A stretch of 64,000 nt of DNA from JALZVT01 sp039029135 (GTDB lineage Bacteria > Pseudomonadota > Gammaproteobacteria > Pseudomonadales > Azotimanducaceae): positions 271,815 through 335,814 of the forward strand of contig JBCCGT010000003.1 in assembly GCA_039029135.1 (NCBI GenBank), given 5' to 3'. The notes under the pieces were generated by a model that saw only the letters and a list, made by a program, of their open reading frames with translations, ran no database searches and was not told the origin of the DNA. Below, piece by piece: positions 27,610-36,953 of this stretch. Each line of letters opens with the position of its first letter. Position 1 is the stretch's first letter. The position numbers were made by a program, and so were the translations under genes.

Positions 27610-28017
27610 TTAGAAGCTCCAGCCAGCGGCCACGTCGCACGCAGCGAACCGCTGGCGCATCAACCCGTGCTCTCGATCGACTACAAACGCGCAACCAGGT
27701 CGGCAATACACCGCACCAATGGTGTCCCAGCGCTCGCCTTGGTAGTGCAGGAGCATTGGATCGCCGATCGCAACAGCTTCATTGGGGTATCCCAACGCGT
27801 GCTCCAGGAGCCCGCGCAGGCTACGATGAAACGCGACCATGCGCAGCGCTTCGCGCTCCGTGCTGTACTCGCCAAACTGCTCTGCTAGATTCGTCCCGGT
27901 CAGCGCTCCGACAGACAGCGCGATGAGCTGGCAACAGTCCAGCTCCCCCCACTTAAACGGCTGGCCTTCCCACAAGCTCAGCGTCGCCATAACCTGGGTC
28001 GCGCGATCACGCTCCAT
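27610..28017 (-). CDS. Tail assembly peptidase-like protein (DUF6950/NlpC-P60-like)
   Basis: 135 aa. WGELDCCQLIALSVGALTG near residue 25 has the GxxDCxxL context of NlpC/P60-like cysteine peptidases, with FVVDREHGLMRQ as a possible histidine segment. Such proteins open peptidoglycan locally or assist tail tip assembly. The start overlaps the upstream stop, and the position between hub and tip genes is the usual one. Confidence 0.65.
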   Translation of the reverse strand: MERDRATQVMATLSLWEGQPFKWGELDCCQLIALSVGALTGTNLAEQFGEYSTEREALRMVAFHRSLRGLLEHALGYPNEAVAIGDPMLLHYQGERWDTIGAVYCRPGCAFVVDREHGLMRQRFAACDVAAGWSF

Positions 28018-28643
28018 TACGACAATCCCGGCACCGTGAAACCGCCCAGCACGCGACGCCTGTTGCTCCGGATGGGGGTACCCCCTGTACCGCGCCAGAC
28101 AGGCTTCGCTTTCGCAACCTGCGGTAGGTATTCCAGGATCAGATCGCCAGGGTAATCCACCTGATGATGTTCGCTCGTGAGCAATCGGCCGCTGGACTGT
28201 TTCAAATTGGCTAGCTCGTGCTCAACCGTCAGCGTGAGCGTGTCGCCTCCCTCTTCGCCAACTGGCAGGCTGTGCCCGTTCATCATGCCCGTGGCGGCTT
28301 CGGTTGGCGGTTCAACCAGGCGCGCAGTCCTGGGGTCCATCGCAGCAAGGTAGATCGCGACTCGCCGAAATCGATAGTTCTCATCGACTACCAGCGGCAC
28401 GATCGAGTCATCGAGTCCCGACAGCCGCAGATCGATCTTGTCGGCCGTCAGTGTTGTTGTTTCCTCAAGCGGGCCGATGCCTGCCAACGCCCCCAGCCCG
28501 ACCCACGTCTGGCCAAGCGTGGTGATCTCTCCTATGTCCGTATGGACCCGCACAGTGCCCGAATCGAACTGGATTTCGGCAAACCAAACCAAGCGGCTGG
28601 CATCGTCGGAGATCGCGTTGGCGGTCGCCGCCGGCAGCCTCAT
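28017..28643 (-). CDS. Minor tail hub protein (DUF2163-like)
   Basis: 208 aa. LVWFAEIQFDSGTVRVHTDIGEITT, then TWVGLGALAGIGPLEETTTLTADKIDLRLSGLDDSI, is the common start of phage tail hub proteins resembling gene-transfer-agent g13. It overlaps its neighbours on both sides by a few bases, showing a tightly coupled operon. Confidence 0.6.
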   Translation of the reverse strand: MRLPAATANAISDDASRLVWFAEIQFDSGTVRVHTDIGEITTLGQTWVGLGALAGIGPLEETTTLTADKIDLRLSGLDDSIVPLVVDENYRFRRVAIYLAAMDPRTARLVEPPTEAATGMMNGHSLPVGEEGGDTLTLTVEHELANLKQSSGRLLTSEHHQVDYPGDLILEYLPQVAKAKPVWRGTGGTPIRSNRRRVLGGFTVPGLS

Positions 28644-29281
28644 CGCACCACTTCCTCAGCGGACAGAGTGGTAAGGCTCGATGCCCAGCCGTCATTGGCA
28701 GCCAGCTCTGTGAGATCCCAACCGATCACTGGAGAGACTAGGCGAAACTCAATGGACATCGACTCCACTGGCGCTCTGGCAAGCACTGTTCCGTTGGGTG
28801 TGAACTCCCGAATGGATGGTCGAACTTCGACGTTGTCGAACTGACCGACACCATCATCCACGACGTCTTCGACAACCATCACAGTCTGGTTGCCCACCCT
28901 CAGTCGCAGACCAGACGGAATCGATGCACCGCCGGTACCTGCATGTGACAGATCGATAACCTCTCCACGAATGCCGCCAGCTCCGGTTGTATCCGATGCG
29001 ACAAGGCTGCCAGATACGCCATTCACAGCCGGAAGCTCGTAGCTGCGATCGTAGGCCCTAAAAGTGTGCCGCTGACCTACCTTCATCGCCCACGCCACGA
29101 GCCTGGTTCGCTGATCATCAAACAGGTTGGTGAAGTCGATATCGATTCCCCACCGATCGCCAGGCAGGACCCTGATCTGTTCAGCACCCGACAGTGGCGA
29201 TCGAGAGATCTGCACGGAATCGATGTAGCGCCAGCTCACGGCCGAAGGCGGGATGTCCGCCGGCATATCAAATACAGCCAT
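28640..29281 (-). CDS. Distal tail protein (DUF2460-like)
   Basis: 213 aa. Placed directly after the tape measure gene, where distal tail proteins lie. The N-terminal half is a beta sandwich with FRAYDRSYELPAVNGVSGSL and PSGLRLRVGNQTVMVVEDVV. The family call rests mainly on position and size. Confidence 0.5.
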   Translation of the reverse strand: MAVFDMPADIPPSAVSWRYIDSVQISRSPLSGAEQIRVLPGDRWGIDIDFTNLFDDQRTRLVAWAMKVGQRHTFRAYDRSYELPAVNGVSGSLVASDTTGAGGIRGEVIDLSHAGTGGASIPSGLRLRVGNQTVMVVEDVVDDGVGQFDNVEVRPSIREFTPNGTVLARAPVESMSIEFRLVSPVIGWDLTELAANDGWASSLTTLSAEEVVR

Positions 29282-29284
29282 GCG

Positions 29285-30961
29285 CTAGGTCCTCCGCCGC
29301 AGATCTTGCATACGGGCGATGCTGCGACGCTCAGACGCGGCAATCTTTTGGTCTATCAACGGGATGATTGAACGGTCCGCGCCACGGAAATCGTTGACGA
29401 AGGTGATACCGCTATCAGATCCGCGCCCTCTACTTAATTCGACTTGCGCCTGCTGCGTCGTCGTGCGGACGGCGATCTCCCCCCTCTCGGAAGGGCTTAC
29501 GCGAAGAGCCAGTAGGCTGGAGTCAGCACCCGACCCAAACGAGAATGTGCCACCTGTTTGCGCGCCGAAGAGGCCACCCAGGAACCCAAAGAAACCTCCG
29601 CCACCGCCACCGCCACCCGCTCCGCCGCTGATACCGCCCGCGATCAGGTCCGCGAGATTAGAAATGAGATTGTTTCTGACGGAGTCGAGCAGCGTAGATA
29701 CCAAACCGCTAGCCCCGCTCTCCGCTCCTGATCGGATAGCTGACTCGATAGTGAACGCCAAGTCTGATTGCAAAGCGTCGCGTTGTCCCTGCTCGCTCAG
29801 TACGCCGCGCAAGATCTCATCAATGCCAGGGAACTGCTGACGTAGGAACTCTTCGTCGATGCCAGGCGGAACAGGGTCTACCGAACCGCCGAACGTTGGA
29901 TCTGGAACTGACGCTGTCACGCTCTCTACGGCTGCGGATGCGTCGTTGGCGACGCCAATAATCTCGCCCAGTTTGAACTTGAACTGTTCAACCCCCGCCG
30001 CGCCATCGACCAGGGCAGCGTTCCCCAGCTTTACGAAGGAAGCCTCCAATAGTTCAAGCTCTCCAACGGCCGAGCGCAGCGAACCAGCACCAGGCAGGTT
30101 GGCGAAATCTAGAAAGCTGGCGATTGCCGAACCACCGCGACCCAGCAGATCCAACAACGCAGCGATCGCACCACGAATAACACCAATCATCGTGTTCCAG
30201 GCTATCCCAGCGGCGTTCGCCGATAGGGGAACTGCACCTCCGAGAAAGTTGGACAGTCCTTCAAGTGCTGGCGCGGCTGCCACCGCGATCGTCTGAGTTA
30301 TCGCCGAAAGCGATCGCTGCGTCCTGTTGAACGAGTCATTCGCCGCAGCGGCACCTTTCGCTGCGGATTCCGTGAGCGTGAGACCTAGCTGATCAGCCTC
30401 TTCACGCAGTGCCCGGAACCCCTCTGCGCCCTCTGTTGCAAGCTGGAGCACATCAACGCCACCTCGGCCGAAGATATCGCGCGCAATGTTGATCCGTTGA
30501 GACTGGCTATCAAGGGCGGCAAGTTGTTGGATAATCGCTTCGAACTGATCCTCAGGCCGTAGACGTGCAAATCGAGCGATGTTGATTCCTAGCGCTGCAA
30601 ATGCTTCAGCCTGGGCCTTGGTGCCTCGTTCGGCTTCGACCAGATTGTCTTGCATGAATTCGACAGCTTTGCCTATGTTCTCGAACTCAACTCCAGACTG
30701 CTCTGCGGCGAATCGAGTTTGCGATAGAAACTCTGTGGAGATTCCTAGGCGACGGTTAACTTTTTCGACACGATCGGCGAAATCCAGCGCCTCGCGTCCA
30801 GCGCGAACGAAAAGTCCTGCGGATAAGACACCAGCCAATCCGCGACCAGCGCCGGTCACAGAATTGATGCGCGACAACAAGCCACCAAACTGCCTATCAA
30901 CAGCCTGGAACGCTTGCTGGGAGCGGTTGCGCCCTTCTATGTCGATGCGTGTCTTAACCAA
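29285..30961 (-). CDS. Tail tape measure protein
   Basis: 558 aa from a TTG at 30961 that overlaps the end of the GT frame. The N-terminal 120 residues (FADRVEKVNRRLGISTEFLSQTRFAAEQSGVEFENIGKAVEFMQDNLV) match tape measure proteins. Long helices, a membrane-like segment and a glycine-rich stretch (GGISGGAGGGGGGGGFFGF) follow. It sets tail length and may form the DNA channel in the host membrane. At 558 aa the tail should be fairly short. Confidence 0.88.
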   Translation of the reverse strand: MVKTRIDIEGRNRSQQAFQAVDRQFGGLLSRINSVTGAGRGLAGVLSAGLFVRAGREALDFADRVEKVNRRLGISTEFLSQTRFAAEQSGVEFENIGKAVEFMQDNLVEAERGTKAQAEAFAALGINIARFARLRPEDQFEAIIQQLAALDSQSQRINIARDIFGRGGVDVLQLATEGAEGFRALREEADQLGLTLTESAAKGAAAANDSFNRTQRSLSAITQTIAVAAAPALEGLSNFLGGAVPLSANAAGIAWNTMIGVIRGAIAALLDLLGRGGSAIASFLDFANLPGAGSLRSAVGELELLEASFVKLGNAALVDGAAGVEQFKFKLGEIIGVANDASAAVESVTASVPDPTFGGSVDPVPPGIDEEFLRQQFPGIDEILRGVLSEQGQRDALQSDLAFTIESAIRSGAESGASGLVSTLLDSVRNNLISNLADLIAGGISGGAGGGGGGGGFFGFLGGLFGAQTGGTFSFGSGADSSLLALRVSPSERGEIAVRTTTQQAQVELSRGRGSDSGITFVNDFRGADRSIIPLIDQKIAASERRSIARMQDLRRRT

Positions 30962-31567
30962 CTAACTCTTTCGCTCTTTGCTCATTCGCGACTTCAACCA
31001 TCGCGACCACCATGTTGATCTCAAGAATCGACCAACCCCAAACTTCGGACGGGCGCGCACCGGTCTCCAGAACAACAGTCGCGACCTTCCTGGCAATGGG
31101 GTCGGCCTTTATCCATTTTTTGTTTCTTCAACTCCTTCTATCGCATCTAATGCGCTCTCGTCTGACCCCATTGCCTTCGCAAGCAAGCCCGTATGCATCA
31201 CCACACGCCGAACATCAGCCCAGTTGAAAGAGTTGCTTACCGACTGGCGATCGAGATCGGAGAACATGCGGCTACCGTCCGCGTTGCGGATGCACCTTAG
31301 AAATATCTCCCGCACCGCACCCGGCACATCGGGGGTCCAACCCTCCACGGCTGTTTGTTTCCCTTTCGCATCCGTGTTCAGCGTTGGCGTGAAGAACGCA
31401 ACTACGGCGGAGGCTTCGACGGCTGATAGGTTGCCGTACCAATAGAAGTCCACTTTCTGCATCTCGCCGCCAACCTTCATCTCAATGCTGTCGCTTTCCA
31501 GCTCCGCACCGCCTTTGCCTGGCTCGCGGCTGTTCGCGACCATGGCTTCGGCCAATGACATGCCCAT
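30954..31567 (-). CDS. Tail assembly chaperone GT by -1 frameshift
   Basis: The ORF 31567-31109 gives the 152-aa G-like protein (starting MGMSLAEAMVANSREPGKGG). Just before its stop is A AAA AAT (31115-31121 on this strand). A -1 slip there opens a second frame of 53 residues (KWIKADPIARKVATVVLETG to AKELVG) ending at 30954, directly at the tape measure start. Lambda and many siphoviruses make G and GT this way. GT links the tape measure to the tail tube protein during tail assembly. Confidence 0.85.
31115..31121 (-). promoter_or_regulatory. Programmed -1 frameshift heptamer
   Basis: AAAAAAT in the X XXY YYZ reading register of the G frame, 3 nt before the G stop codon. It has the ideal context for producing a minor fraction of GT. 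Confidence 0.85.
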
Positions 31568-31592
31568 CTGTTTTGCTCCTGCGCTATCTAAA

Positions 31593-31982
31593 TCAGGCCA
31601 CGAGACCCTTGCTCAACGCGCCCGCCCCTGCCCATTGCCACACCGCGAGCACGACGTTTTCGACTTCGCTGGTCGTGACCTGCTGAGTCAGAACCGCGTC
31701 GATCGCCCACTGGGGTAGACCGCTGACTATCCCGCCTGGATAGAGCTGTAGGCCCACTGTCGCACCGACAACCAACGCGTTCTGTGCCACGAGATCGGTT
31801 GGGTCGAGAGCGGCTGTGATCGTGCCTTCGTACTCCACAGCCTGGGCCTTGTATCGAACCGGCTGCCCTTGGGCTCGATGAGCTATTCGGCCGGCCGATT
31901 CAGTGATCGCCCAGCCGCGAGTTTCTGCGATGGCAGTGGTGCCAAAGCGGATCACCCCATCGTCGCCACACATAAAGGTCAT
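31593..31982 (-). CDS. Major tail tube protein
   Basis: 129 aa, beta-rich, starting MTFMCGDDGVIRFGTTAIAE. It has the size and position of siphovirus tube proteins: after the tail terminator and before G/GT. ITAALDPTDLVAQNALVVGATVGLQLYPGG resembles the central hairpin of short tube proteins. Confidence 0.7.
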   Translation of the reverse strand: MTFMCGDDGVIRFGTTAIAETRGWAITESAGRIAHRAQGQPVRYKAQAVEYEGTITAALDPTDLVAQNALVVGATVGLQLYPGGIVSGLPQWAIDAVLTQQVTTSEVENVVLAVWQWAGAGALSKGLVA

Positions 31983-31993
31983 CTTGAACCCCC

Positions 31994-32455
31994 TTAAGTC
32001 TTAGGTGCCGAAGGATTCCCCGGCGTTGTTGTGTAAGTGACCAGGAACCGCAACGAGGTGATCCCATAGTCCTGTTCGTTGTCGCCCTGTATCGCGTCAG
32101 TTTCGGTTTGATCCAGGTCGATCTTGCTTACCAGCCCAGCGAATGCTGATCGAACCAGTGCGATCTCTACGCCTTCGGCGAGAGAATCAAGCTCATCTTC
32201 GATCGCTACATCGTCCGCTTGGCGTGCAGCGACAACTACAGCCAAGGTCAGTTCGCGTTTGATTGACCTGCTGGCCGCCTGCCCTGAGCTGACCGCCGAC
32301 TCTGGATCTGCCATGGTCGAAACATCGACGGCCGGCAGCTTCCCACGCGCCACTTGACGAAGGTTTCCGTCATCAACCACGTTCACTTCAGTTCCGGAGA
32401 AGTGATCGGCCAGTAGCTTTCTTGCTCTCACGCGGATTGCAGTTCGCTTATGCAC
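31994..32455 (-). CDS. Tail terminator-like protein (gpU-like)
   Basis: 153 aa. MHKRTAIRVRARKLLADHF and the C-terminal GITSLRFLVTYTTTPGNP match the general pattern of gpU-type tail terminators, alpha/beta proteins that cap the tube. It overlaps the upstream stop by one base. The call relies partly on gene order. Confidence 0.65.
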   Translation of the reverse strand: MHKRTAIRVRARKLLADHFSGTEVNVVDDGNLRQVARGKLPAVDVSTMADPESAVSSGQAASRSIKRELTLAVVVAARQADDVAIEDELDSLAEGVEIALVRSAFAGLVSKIDLDQTETDAIQGDNEQDYGITSLRFLVTYTTTPGNPSAPKT

Positions 32456-32820
32456 TACTGCGCGCCTCTCTCTCCAAGCTCGATCTCGGCAATGCCGGAG
32501 CCGTCGTGGCGAACAGCTCGCGCGATGTAGACCACGCGAGCACCCCGCAAATACAGTTGGACCGAGTCACCAACGCCGCCATTGGCTTTGGGATTGATCA
32601 AAACTTCCGCTCTCTCGCCAATGTCGATTACCTGGTGCGAAGGAACGACCAGCGTTGGACTGTCGCTCTCCAGTCGGAAACCGCGATTGCCGACATTGAA
32701 CTCCACGTCATCGAGCTGCGGATTTAGCGAAAACAGCCCATACATCTCACGGCCGTTTACGCGACACAGCTCGCCCAACGCTTCGAACATCCCTTCAATG
32801 TCGGCTGGGGAGAGCAGCAT
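32455..32820 (-). CDS. Head-tail joining protein (gpFII-like)
   Basis: 121 aa, beta-rich (VVPSHQVIDIGERAEVLINPKANGG then GARVVYIARAVRHDGSGIAEIELG), located between head and tail genes. Size and location fit head-tail joining proteins that dock the tail to the portal. Confidence 0.6.
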   Translation of the reverse strand: MLLSPADIEGMFEALGELCRVNGREMYGLFSLNPQLDDVEFNVGNRGFRLESDSPTLVVPSHQVIDIGERAEVLINPKANGGVGDSVQLYLRGARVVYIARAVRHDGSGIAEIELGERGAQ

Positions 32821-32826
32821 AAAGCG

Positions 32827-33234
32827 CTACTTGCCCTTGGCCGCGCCGCCCGACTTCGCGCCACCTTTGCCGGCAGGATCACCTCCCTTTTCGGGAGTCT
32901 CATCTGGCGTTTCAGCGCCAGATAGAGCCGCGCCACCACGACGATTCGCGCCACCAGGCGTGTCCGCGGCGCTTTGGATGCCCGTATCGCCGTCAACCGC
33001 GTTGTTGACCGGGTTGAGAGCCGCGAAACGTTCGCCCGCTTCATCTTCGCTCAGCTCACCTTCCGCCATCTGGTTGGCTCGCCAGAATCCGCGGAACTCA
33101 GCCTCTTTGAGGCTGAGTACCTCGCCGACTTTGCGCGCCTTACCGCCACACATCACCGGCCGAATCACCGTGCAGGTGATCATCTTCTCCCCCTTTTCCT
33201 GGGGTACGCCTGCTGTCTGTTCCATCTCATTCAC
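32827..33234 (-). CDS. Hypothetical small head-region protein
   Basis: 135 aa. MITCTVIRPVMCGGKARKVGEVLSLKEAEFRGFWRANQMAE is a compact N-terminal module that recurs in head-completion regions of siphoviruses. The C-terminal half is low-complexity (GGAKSGGAAKGK). A start at 33183 (MITCTV) is equally possible. Confidence 0.5.
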   Translation of the reverse strand: MNEMEQTAGVPQEKGEKMITCTVIRPVMCGGKARKVGEVLSLKEAEFRGFWRANQMAEGELSEDEAGERFAALNPVNNAVDGDTGIQSAADTPGGANRRGGAALSGAETPDETPEKGGDPAGKGGAKSGGAAKGK

Positions 33235-33310
33235 TCCAAAAAATCTCTGTTTGCGCCGCGCGTCGAATACGCGTAGCGCCAGTTACCGCTACCAGTGAAC
33301 TAGCCTGACC

Positions 33311-35392
33311 CTAGCCGTTGGTTGCGAAGCTCTCGCCGTGGCGAAGAGTCACGTCAGCGTCCCGGAACAGGCGGATTACCAGCCCGCCGGAAGCCGCCAG
33401 CGTGGCCTGGTCAGGCACCAGATCCAGTTCACCCCACTGGCCGACCATCACATCGGGCCAGTAACCCAGGATGATTCGGTTTGCGGAGAGCTGGTTGCTC
33501 TGCATCTGCGGGAACAGCAGGGGATCGTCGAAGTTCTCTAGCAGGAATCGACCGCTGCCAGGGTCTTTCTGCTGGTTCATCAGGTTGGCGGCGGTAGTGT
33601 GGCCGAATACCCAGCCCATACCCTGTTGCCGCATCGCGTTAGAAACAGCGATGGACTGCCAGAAGCCGCGCGTTACCTCCGCCCAGGTGGGATCGCCGGC
33701 AGTGGCGAGCGTTACCAGGTTTACCCCGTTGGAGTTGACGACACCCGTGGGCTCTTCGCCAACACCGCTTCCTTCGAAGACGGCACGGTCCAGCGCTTCG
33801 GCTTCGCCTTCCATCAGGTCTTGCTCGATCAAAGCCTCAACCGCCGGCAGACCTTGCTGGAGCATACGGCGGGTTACCGCAGCGCCACCGGCCAACGTCT
33901 TCGGCTGAAGCGACACCGCGCCCCAGTTGAGATCAGTGAGCGGTGCGTTGCCGCCCTCGGCAATCCAGGAGAATCCGCCAACGCCCGTCTTCTTCGGAAT
34001 GGACTGGTTCTGGATGAGCCCGGGAAGCATCGTCACACCGAGTTGCATTGCGATCGAGAACGGCCGCAGCGCGTCGATGTAAAGATCGTCTCGATGCTCA
34101 ACCCCAACGAGCGAAGCACCAGGACCAGCCGTGTCGATGTCACGAGCGAGAATGCGTTCCAGGAGCTGCATCGCAGCGCGGCCGTTGCCCATCTGATCAC
34201 GCATGCGACCAAATCGGCGATCGACCGATCGCTGTGCCCAAGCGGCTTGCACTTCGCGCGGCACCAACAAGCCCCTGGCGGGGTTGTCTCGCCGCTCGGA
34301 AAGCGCATCAGAGACCTTGAACTCAAACGGCGCTTCGTCGCGATTCTTGGTGATCATTCCTTCAAGGGCGCGGGTGATCGAATACTCGCGGATCTCATCG
34401 CGTGATAGGCCGATGTCATCGCCTTCGTTGCCGGTACCGGGGCCAATCGCTGTCCTTGCGCCGTCGCCGCGACCCTCGCCTGCCGCGCGTTGGTTGTCGC
34501 GGACCGTTGCCCCTCGCTGCTGCTTCTTTTCGTCTTCGAGCTTTCGTTGTTCCTCGCGAAACTCCGGCAAGACCCGCTCGATGAACTCATCGTACGGCGT
34601 GCCCTCTTGCACGTGCTTGATGGCCAGCTCTTCGCAGTCATAGGAACTGCCCAACGCCATGATCCGTCGTACACGCTCCTGCTCTTCCTTCCGGGCCGCT
34701 TCGGCCGCCTCGCGCTGCAATTCGCGCTTCTGCTCCGGAGACAGCTCCGTCACTTCTTCACCTTCCATTACGGTTTTACCCCTTGCTTTAGGTTTCGGTT
34801 TTTCTCCAGATGGAGCACCGGCGACCGAGCGCCCCACCCCTACGGAGTCGTCAGCGGGTACGCTGACCAGAGAACCTTCCAAAGGCTCCCAGTCATCACA
34901 CCTCAGCGTTTCTTTGTTCGTATCTACGTCAACTTCTTCCAACACGAGATGGTGGATCTCGTAGCCAACGGAGACCTTGGTCCTTATGCCATCCAGAATG
35001 TCGCGGAATATTTCACCGGCGCGATCCGAACTAGACAGCTTTACGAGTGCTCTTAAGACTCGATCGTTGCCGATCCAGGCTTTCTGGATCACTCCAATGT
35101 GATAGTCAGCATTGCGATAGTTGTGATTCAGAAGGAATGGAGCGCCGTTCGTGATCCGCTCCATTCGGATCGAGCCTGGCGAGTGGTCCAGGATCTCAAT
35201 CCCCCACCAACGCTCGTAGGGTTCTTCAGAAGACAGAGCGATCTCAAAAGTTCGCTCTTCCTCGTTTACCGCGTCGTCGCGAGTGGAAATGTCGAACGTG
35301 CGTGCAGCGCGGCCGTTGTCCTGACTCCGGATGTCCGCAAGAATTTCGCGAGCGCGCTCACTCTTCGTTGGCGTATTCGTCTTCGTCGTCAT
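33311..35392 (-). CDS. HK97-type prohead protease fused to major capsid protein
   Basis: About 693 aa from the ATG at 35392 (MTTKTNTPTKS). Translation upstream of this start overlaps the portal gene in another frame. Residues about 30-210 are a prohead protease domain with LLNHNYRNADYHIGVIQKAWIG containing the His, and EGSLVSVPADDSVG containing the catalytic-type Ser. A charged coiled-coil scaffold follows (EQKRELQREAAEAARKEEQERVRR). The capsid shell is next (RAMQLLERILARDID to DVTLRHGESFATNG). Maturation should release mature capsid after cleavage within the linker. A fused layout is known in some phages but is less common than separate genes. Confidence 0.88.
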   Translation of the reverse strand: MTTKTNTPTKSERAREILADIRSQDNGRAARTFDISTRDDAVNEEERTFEIALSSEEPYERWWGIEILDHSPGSIRMERITNGAPFLLNHNYRNADYHIGVIQKAWIGNDRVLRALVKLSSSDRAGEIFRDILDGIRTKVSVGYEIHHLVLEEVDVDTNKETLRCDDWEPLEGSLVSVPADDSVGVGRSVAGAPSGEKPKPKARGKTVMEGEEVTELSPEQKRELQREAAEAARKEEQERVRRIMALGSSYDCEELAIKHVQEGTPYDEFIERVLPEFREEQRKLEDEKKQQRGATVRDNQRAAGEGRGDGARTAIGPGTGNEGDDIGLSRDEIREYSITRALEGMITKNRDEAPFEFKVSDALSERRDNPARGLLVPREVQAAWAQRSVDRRFGRMRDQMGNGRAAMQLLERILARDIDTAGPGASLVGVEHRDDLYIDALRPFSIAMQLGVTMLPGLIQNQSIPKKTGVGGFSWIAEGGNAPLTDLNWGAVSLQPKTLAGGAAVTRRMLQQGLPAVEALIEQDLMEGEAEALDRAVFEGSGVGEEPTGVVNSNGVNLVTLATAGDPTWAEVTRGFWQSIAVSNAMRQQGMGWVFGHTTAANLMNQQKDPGSGRFLLENFDDPLLFPQMQSNQLSANRIILGYWPDVMVGQWGELDLVPDQATLAASGGLVIRLFRDADVTLRHGESFATNG

Positions 35393-36953
35393 CTTCGGTT
35401 GGCTCACTTCCTGGTTCGTTGGTTGGTTCCGGATCGTCTTCCGGTACTGCACTTGATTGAGCCGACAGATCTGGTACGGCCATGGATAGACCAAACTCTG
35501 CCAACAGCTCTTCCCACTCCGCAGCTTCCTGCGCTACCTCAAAGGGGTCTCTGCCGCGCGCCCTAATCAGTTCCGGCACGCTCGTCTCTCGCATTGCCAC
35601 GCGTCGTTGGTTCGCACTCCACTCTTTGTCGGGCTCCACGGATGGCCATCTGCGACCTTGGAACTCGACATCCCTCAGCAATTCGAAGTCGGCGGGTCCC
35701 AACAGTTGATCGTTAGGTCCTGGGATTCCTGTTGAAGCCAATGCTTCACCCAAGGCGATCTCAAAGTGTGGGACCTCCATTTCTCGTGCCCACCATTCCT
35801 GGAGTCCGCACCACATCTCGCGTTCATCCAGAATTCCAAGCTTGCCGGCGCTGAAATTGATCGATTCGTAGTCCTGCGCGAGAAAGAAGTACGCGATACC
35901 CCACCCGCTAGCCACGGCGCGCAGATTCCACTTTTCGATCGCGGCCCAATCGCGTGGCCAATCGCTTTTGATCTGGTGAAGTTCGAAACCCGTAGGGACC
36001 TGCTGGAACTCGTTGGCGCGGCCAATCAGGACTTCATTGTCGTCGCGATCAACCTGGTCACCGATGAAGCCATCAGCGCCTTGCTGCTCATAAAATCCAC
36101 CCTGCTCCGCAGCACTCTTAGCCTTTGTGATCGCGGCATCTTCCAGACCAGCCAGCATCTTGGCGCGCAGCAAAGCAACCGTGACCCAGGGAAGTCCTCG
36201 TCGCTGATCCTCGCCAAGATCTCGTGCGTAGATATGTGTGATCCTCTCGGCCGGTACCCGGCGCAAGCGCGTACCACCCGCCAGCCGCACATCACCTTCC
36301 TTATCGCGGAAGTAGTACGCGGTCGGACGCATATGTTGGTCGTAGCCGATGCCCATAGACACATACACATCCACCCGAGATCTCGCGGGAATAGCGCCCT
36401 GGTTCAGCTCAACGGGGCACCGCTCGGGCTCGATAATCTGGACCCGGAACCCGTATGGGCCATCATCGAAAACATGCTCTATGAACAGATCGCCATCTCG
36501 AACGCACCGCTGCAGTGCTGCGCGCTTAATCTCTGGCAGCCACAACTGCTCGCGGAAGTGGCACGCTTCCTTACGGGAATACTGCTTCGTCCACCACTTG
36601 GTGATCGCTTTCCGAAGCGGGCCGTCTGGCACTTCACGAGTGCGCTCTACGTCATCAGATATAGAAACGCGGTCCGTCATGTACAGCGGCCGCAGAATCG
36701 AGCCTTTTGGCCCAAGCACGTTGTCCAGCACGCGGCGCTCAAAGCCTCTAACCCATGAATCGCTGTGCGACTGTTGACGAGACCTAGCGACAAGAGGTTT
36801 CCAAAAACGACGGACCAGCTTGTTTGGATCTACCGGGCTACTCGCCCAGCCATACGCTTGATCGTGTTCAAGTCCAGCGGCAATGGAAGATCCGAAGGCA
36901 TCTACAGCCAGCGAACCGCCCATGTCGTAACCGCGACGCGCTCGCTTGCTCAT
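35358..36953 (-). CDS. Portal protein (lambda gpB family)
   Basis: 531 aa. GWASSPVDPNKLVRRFWKPLVARSRQQSHSDSWVRGFERRVLDNVLG is the family N-terminus, and RHIYARDLGEDQRRGLPW-like (ITHIYARDLGEDQRRGLPWVTVALLRAK) is the lambda-type portal signature. The portal is the dodecameric DNA entry channel in the capsid vertex. The acidic tail (TEDDDEDEYANEE) overlaps the protease-capsid gene start. Confidence 0.92.
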   Translation of the reverse strand: MSKRARRGYDMGGSLAVDAFGSSIAAGLEHDQAYGWASSPVDPNKLVRRFWKPLVARSRQQSHSDSWVRGFERRVLDNVLGPKGSILRPLYMTDRVSISDDVERTREVPDGPLRKAITKWWTKQYSRKEACHFREQLWLPEIKRAALQRCVRDGDLFIEHVFDDGPYGFRVQIIEPERCPVELNQGAIPARSRVDVYVSMGIGYDQHMRPTAYYFRDKEGDVRLAGGTRLRRVPAERITHIYARDLGEDQRRGLPWVTVALLRAKMLAGLEDAAITKAKSAAEQGGFYEQQGADGFIGDQVDRDDNEVLIGRANEFQQVPTGFELHQIKSDWPRDWAAIEKWNLRAVASGWGIAYFFLAQDYESINFSAGKLGILDEREMWCGLQEWWAREMEVPHFEIALGEALASTGIPGPNDQLLGPADFELLRDVEFQGRRWPSVEPDKEWSANQRRVAMRETSVPELIRARGRDPFEVAQEAAEWEELLAEFGLSMAVPDLSAQSSAVPEDDPEPTNEPGSEPTEDDDEDEYANEE

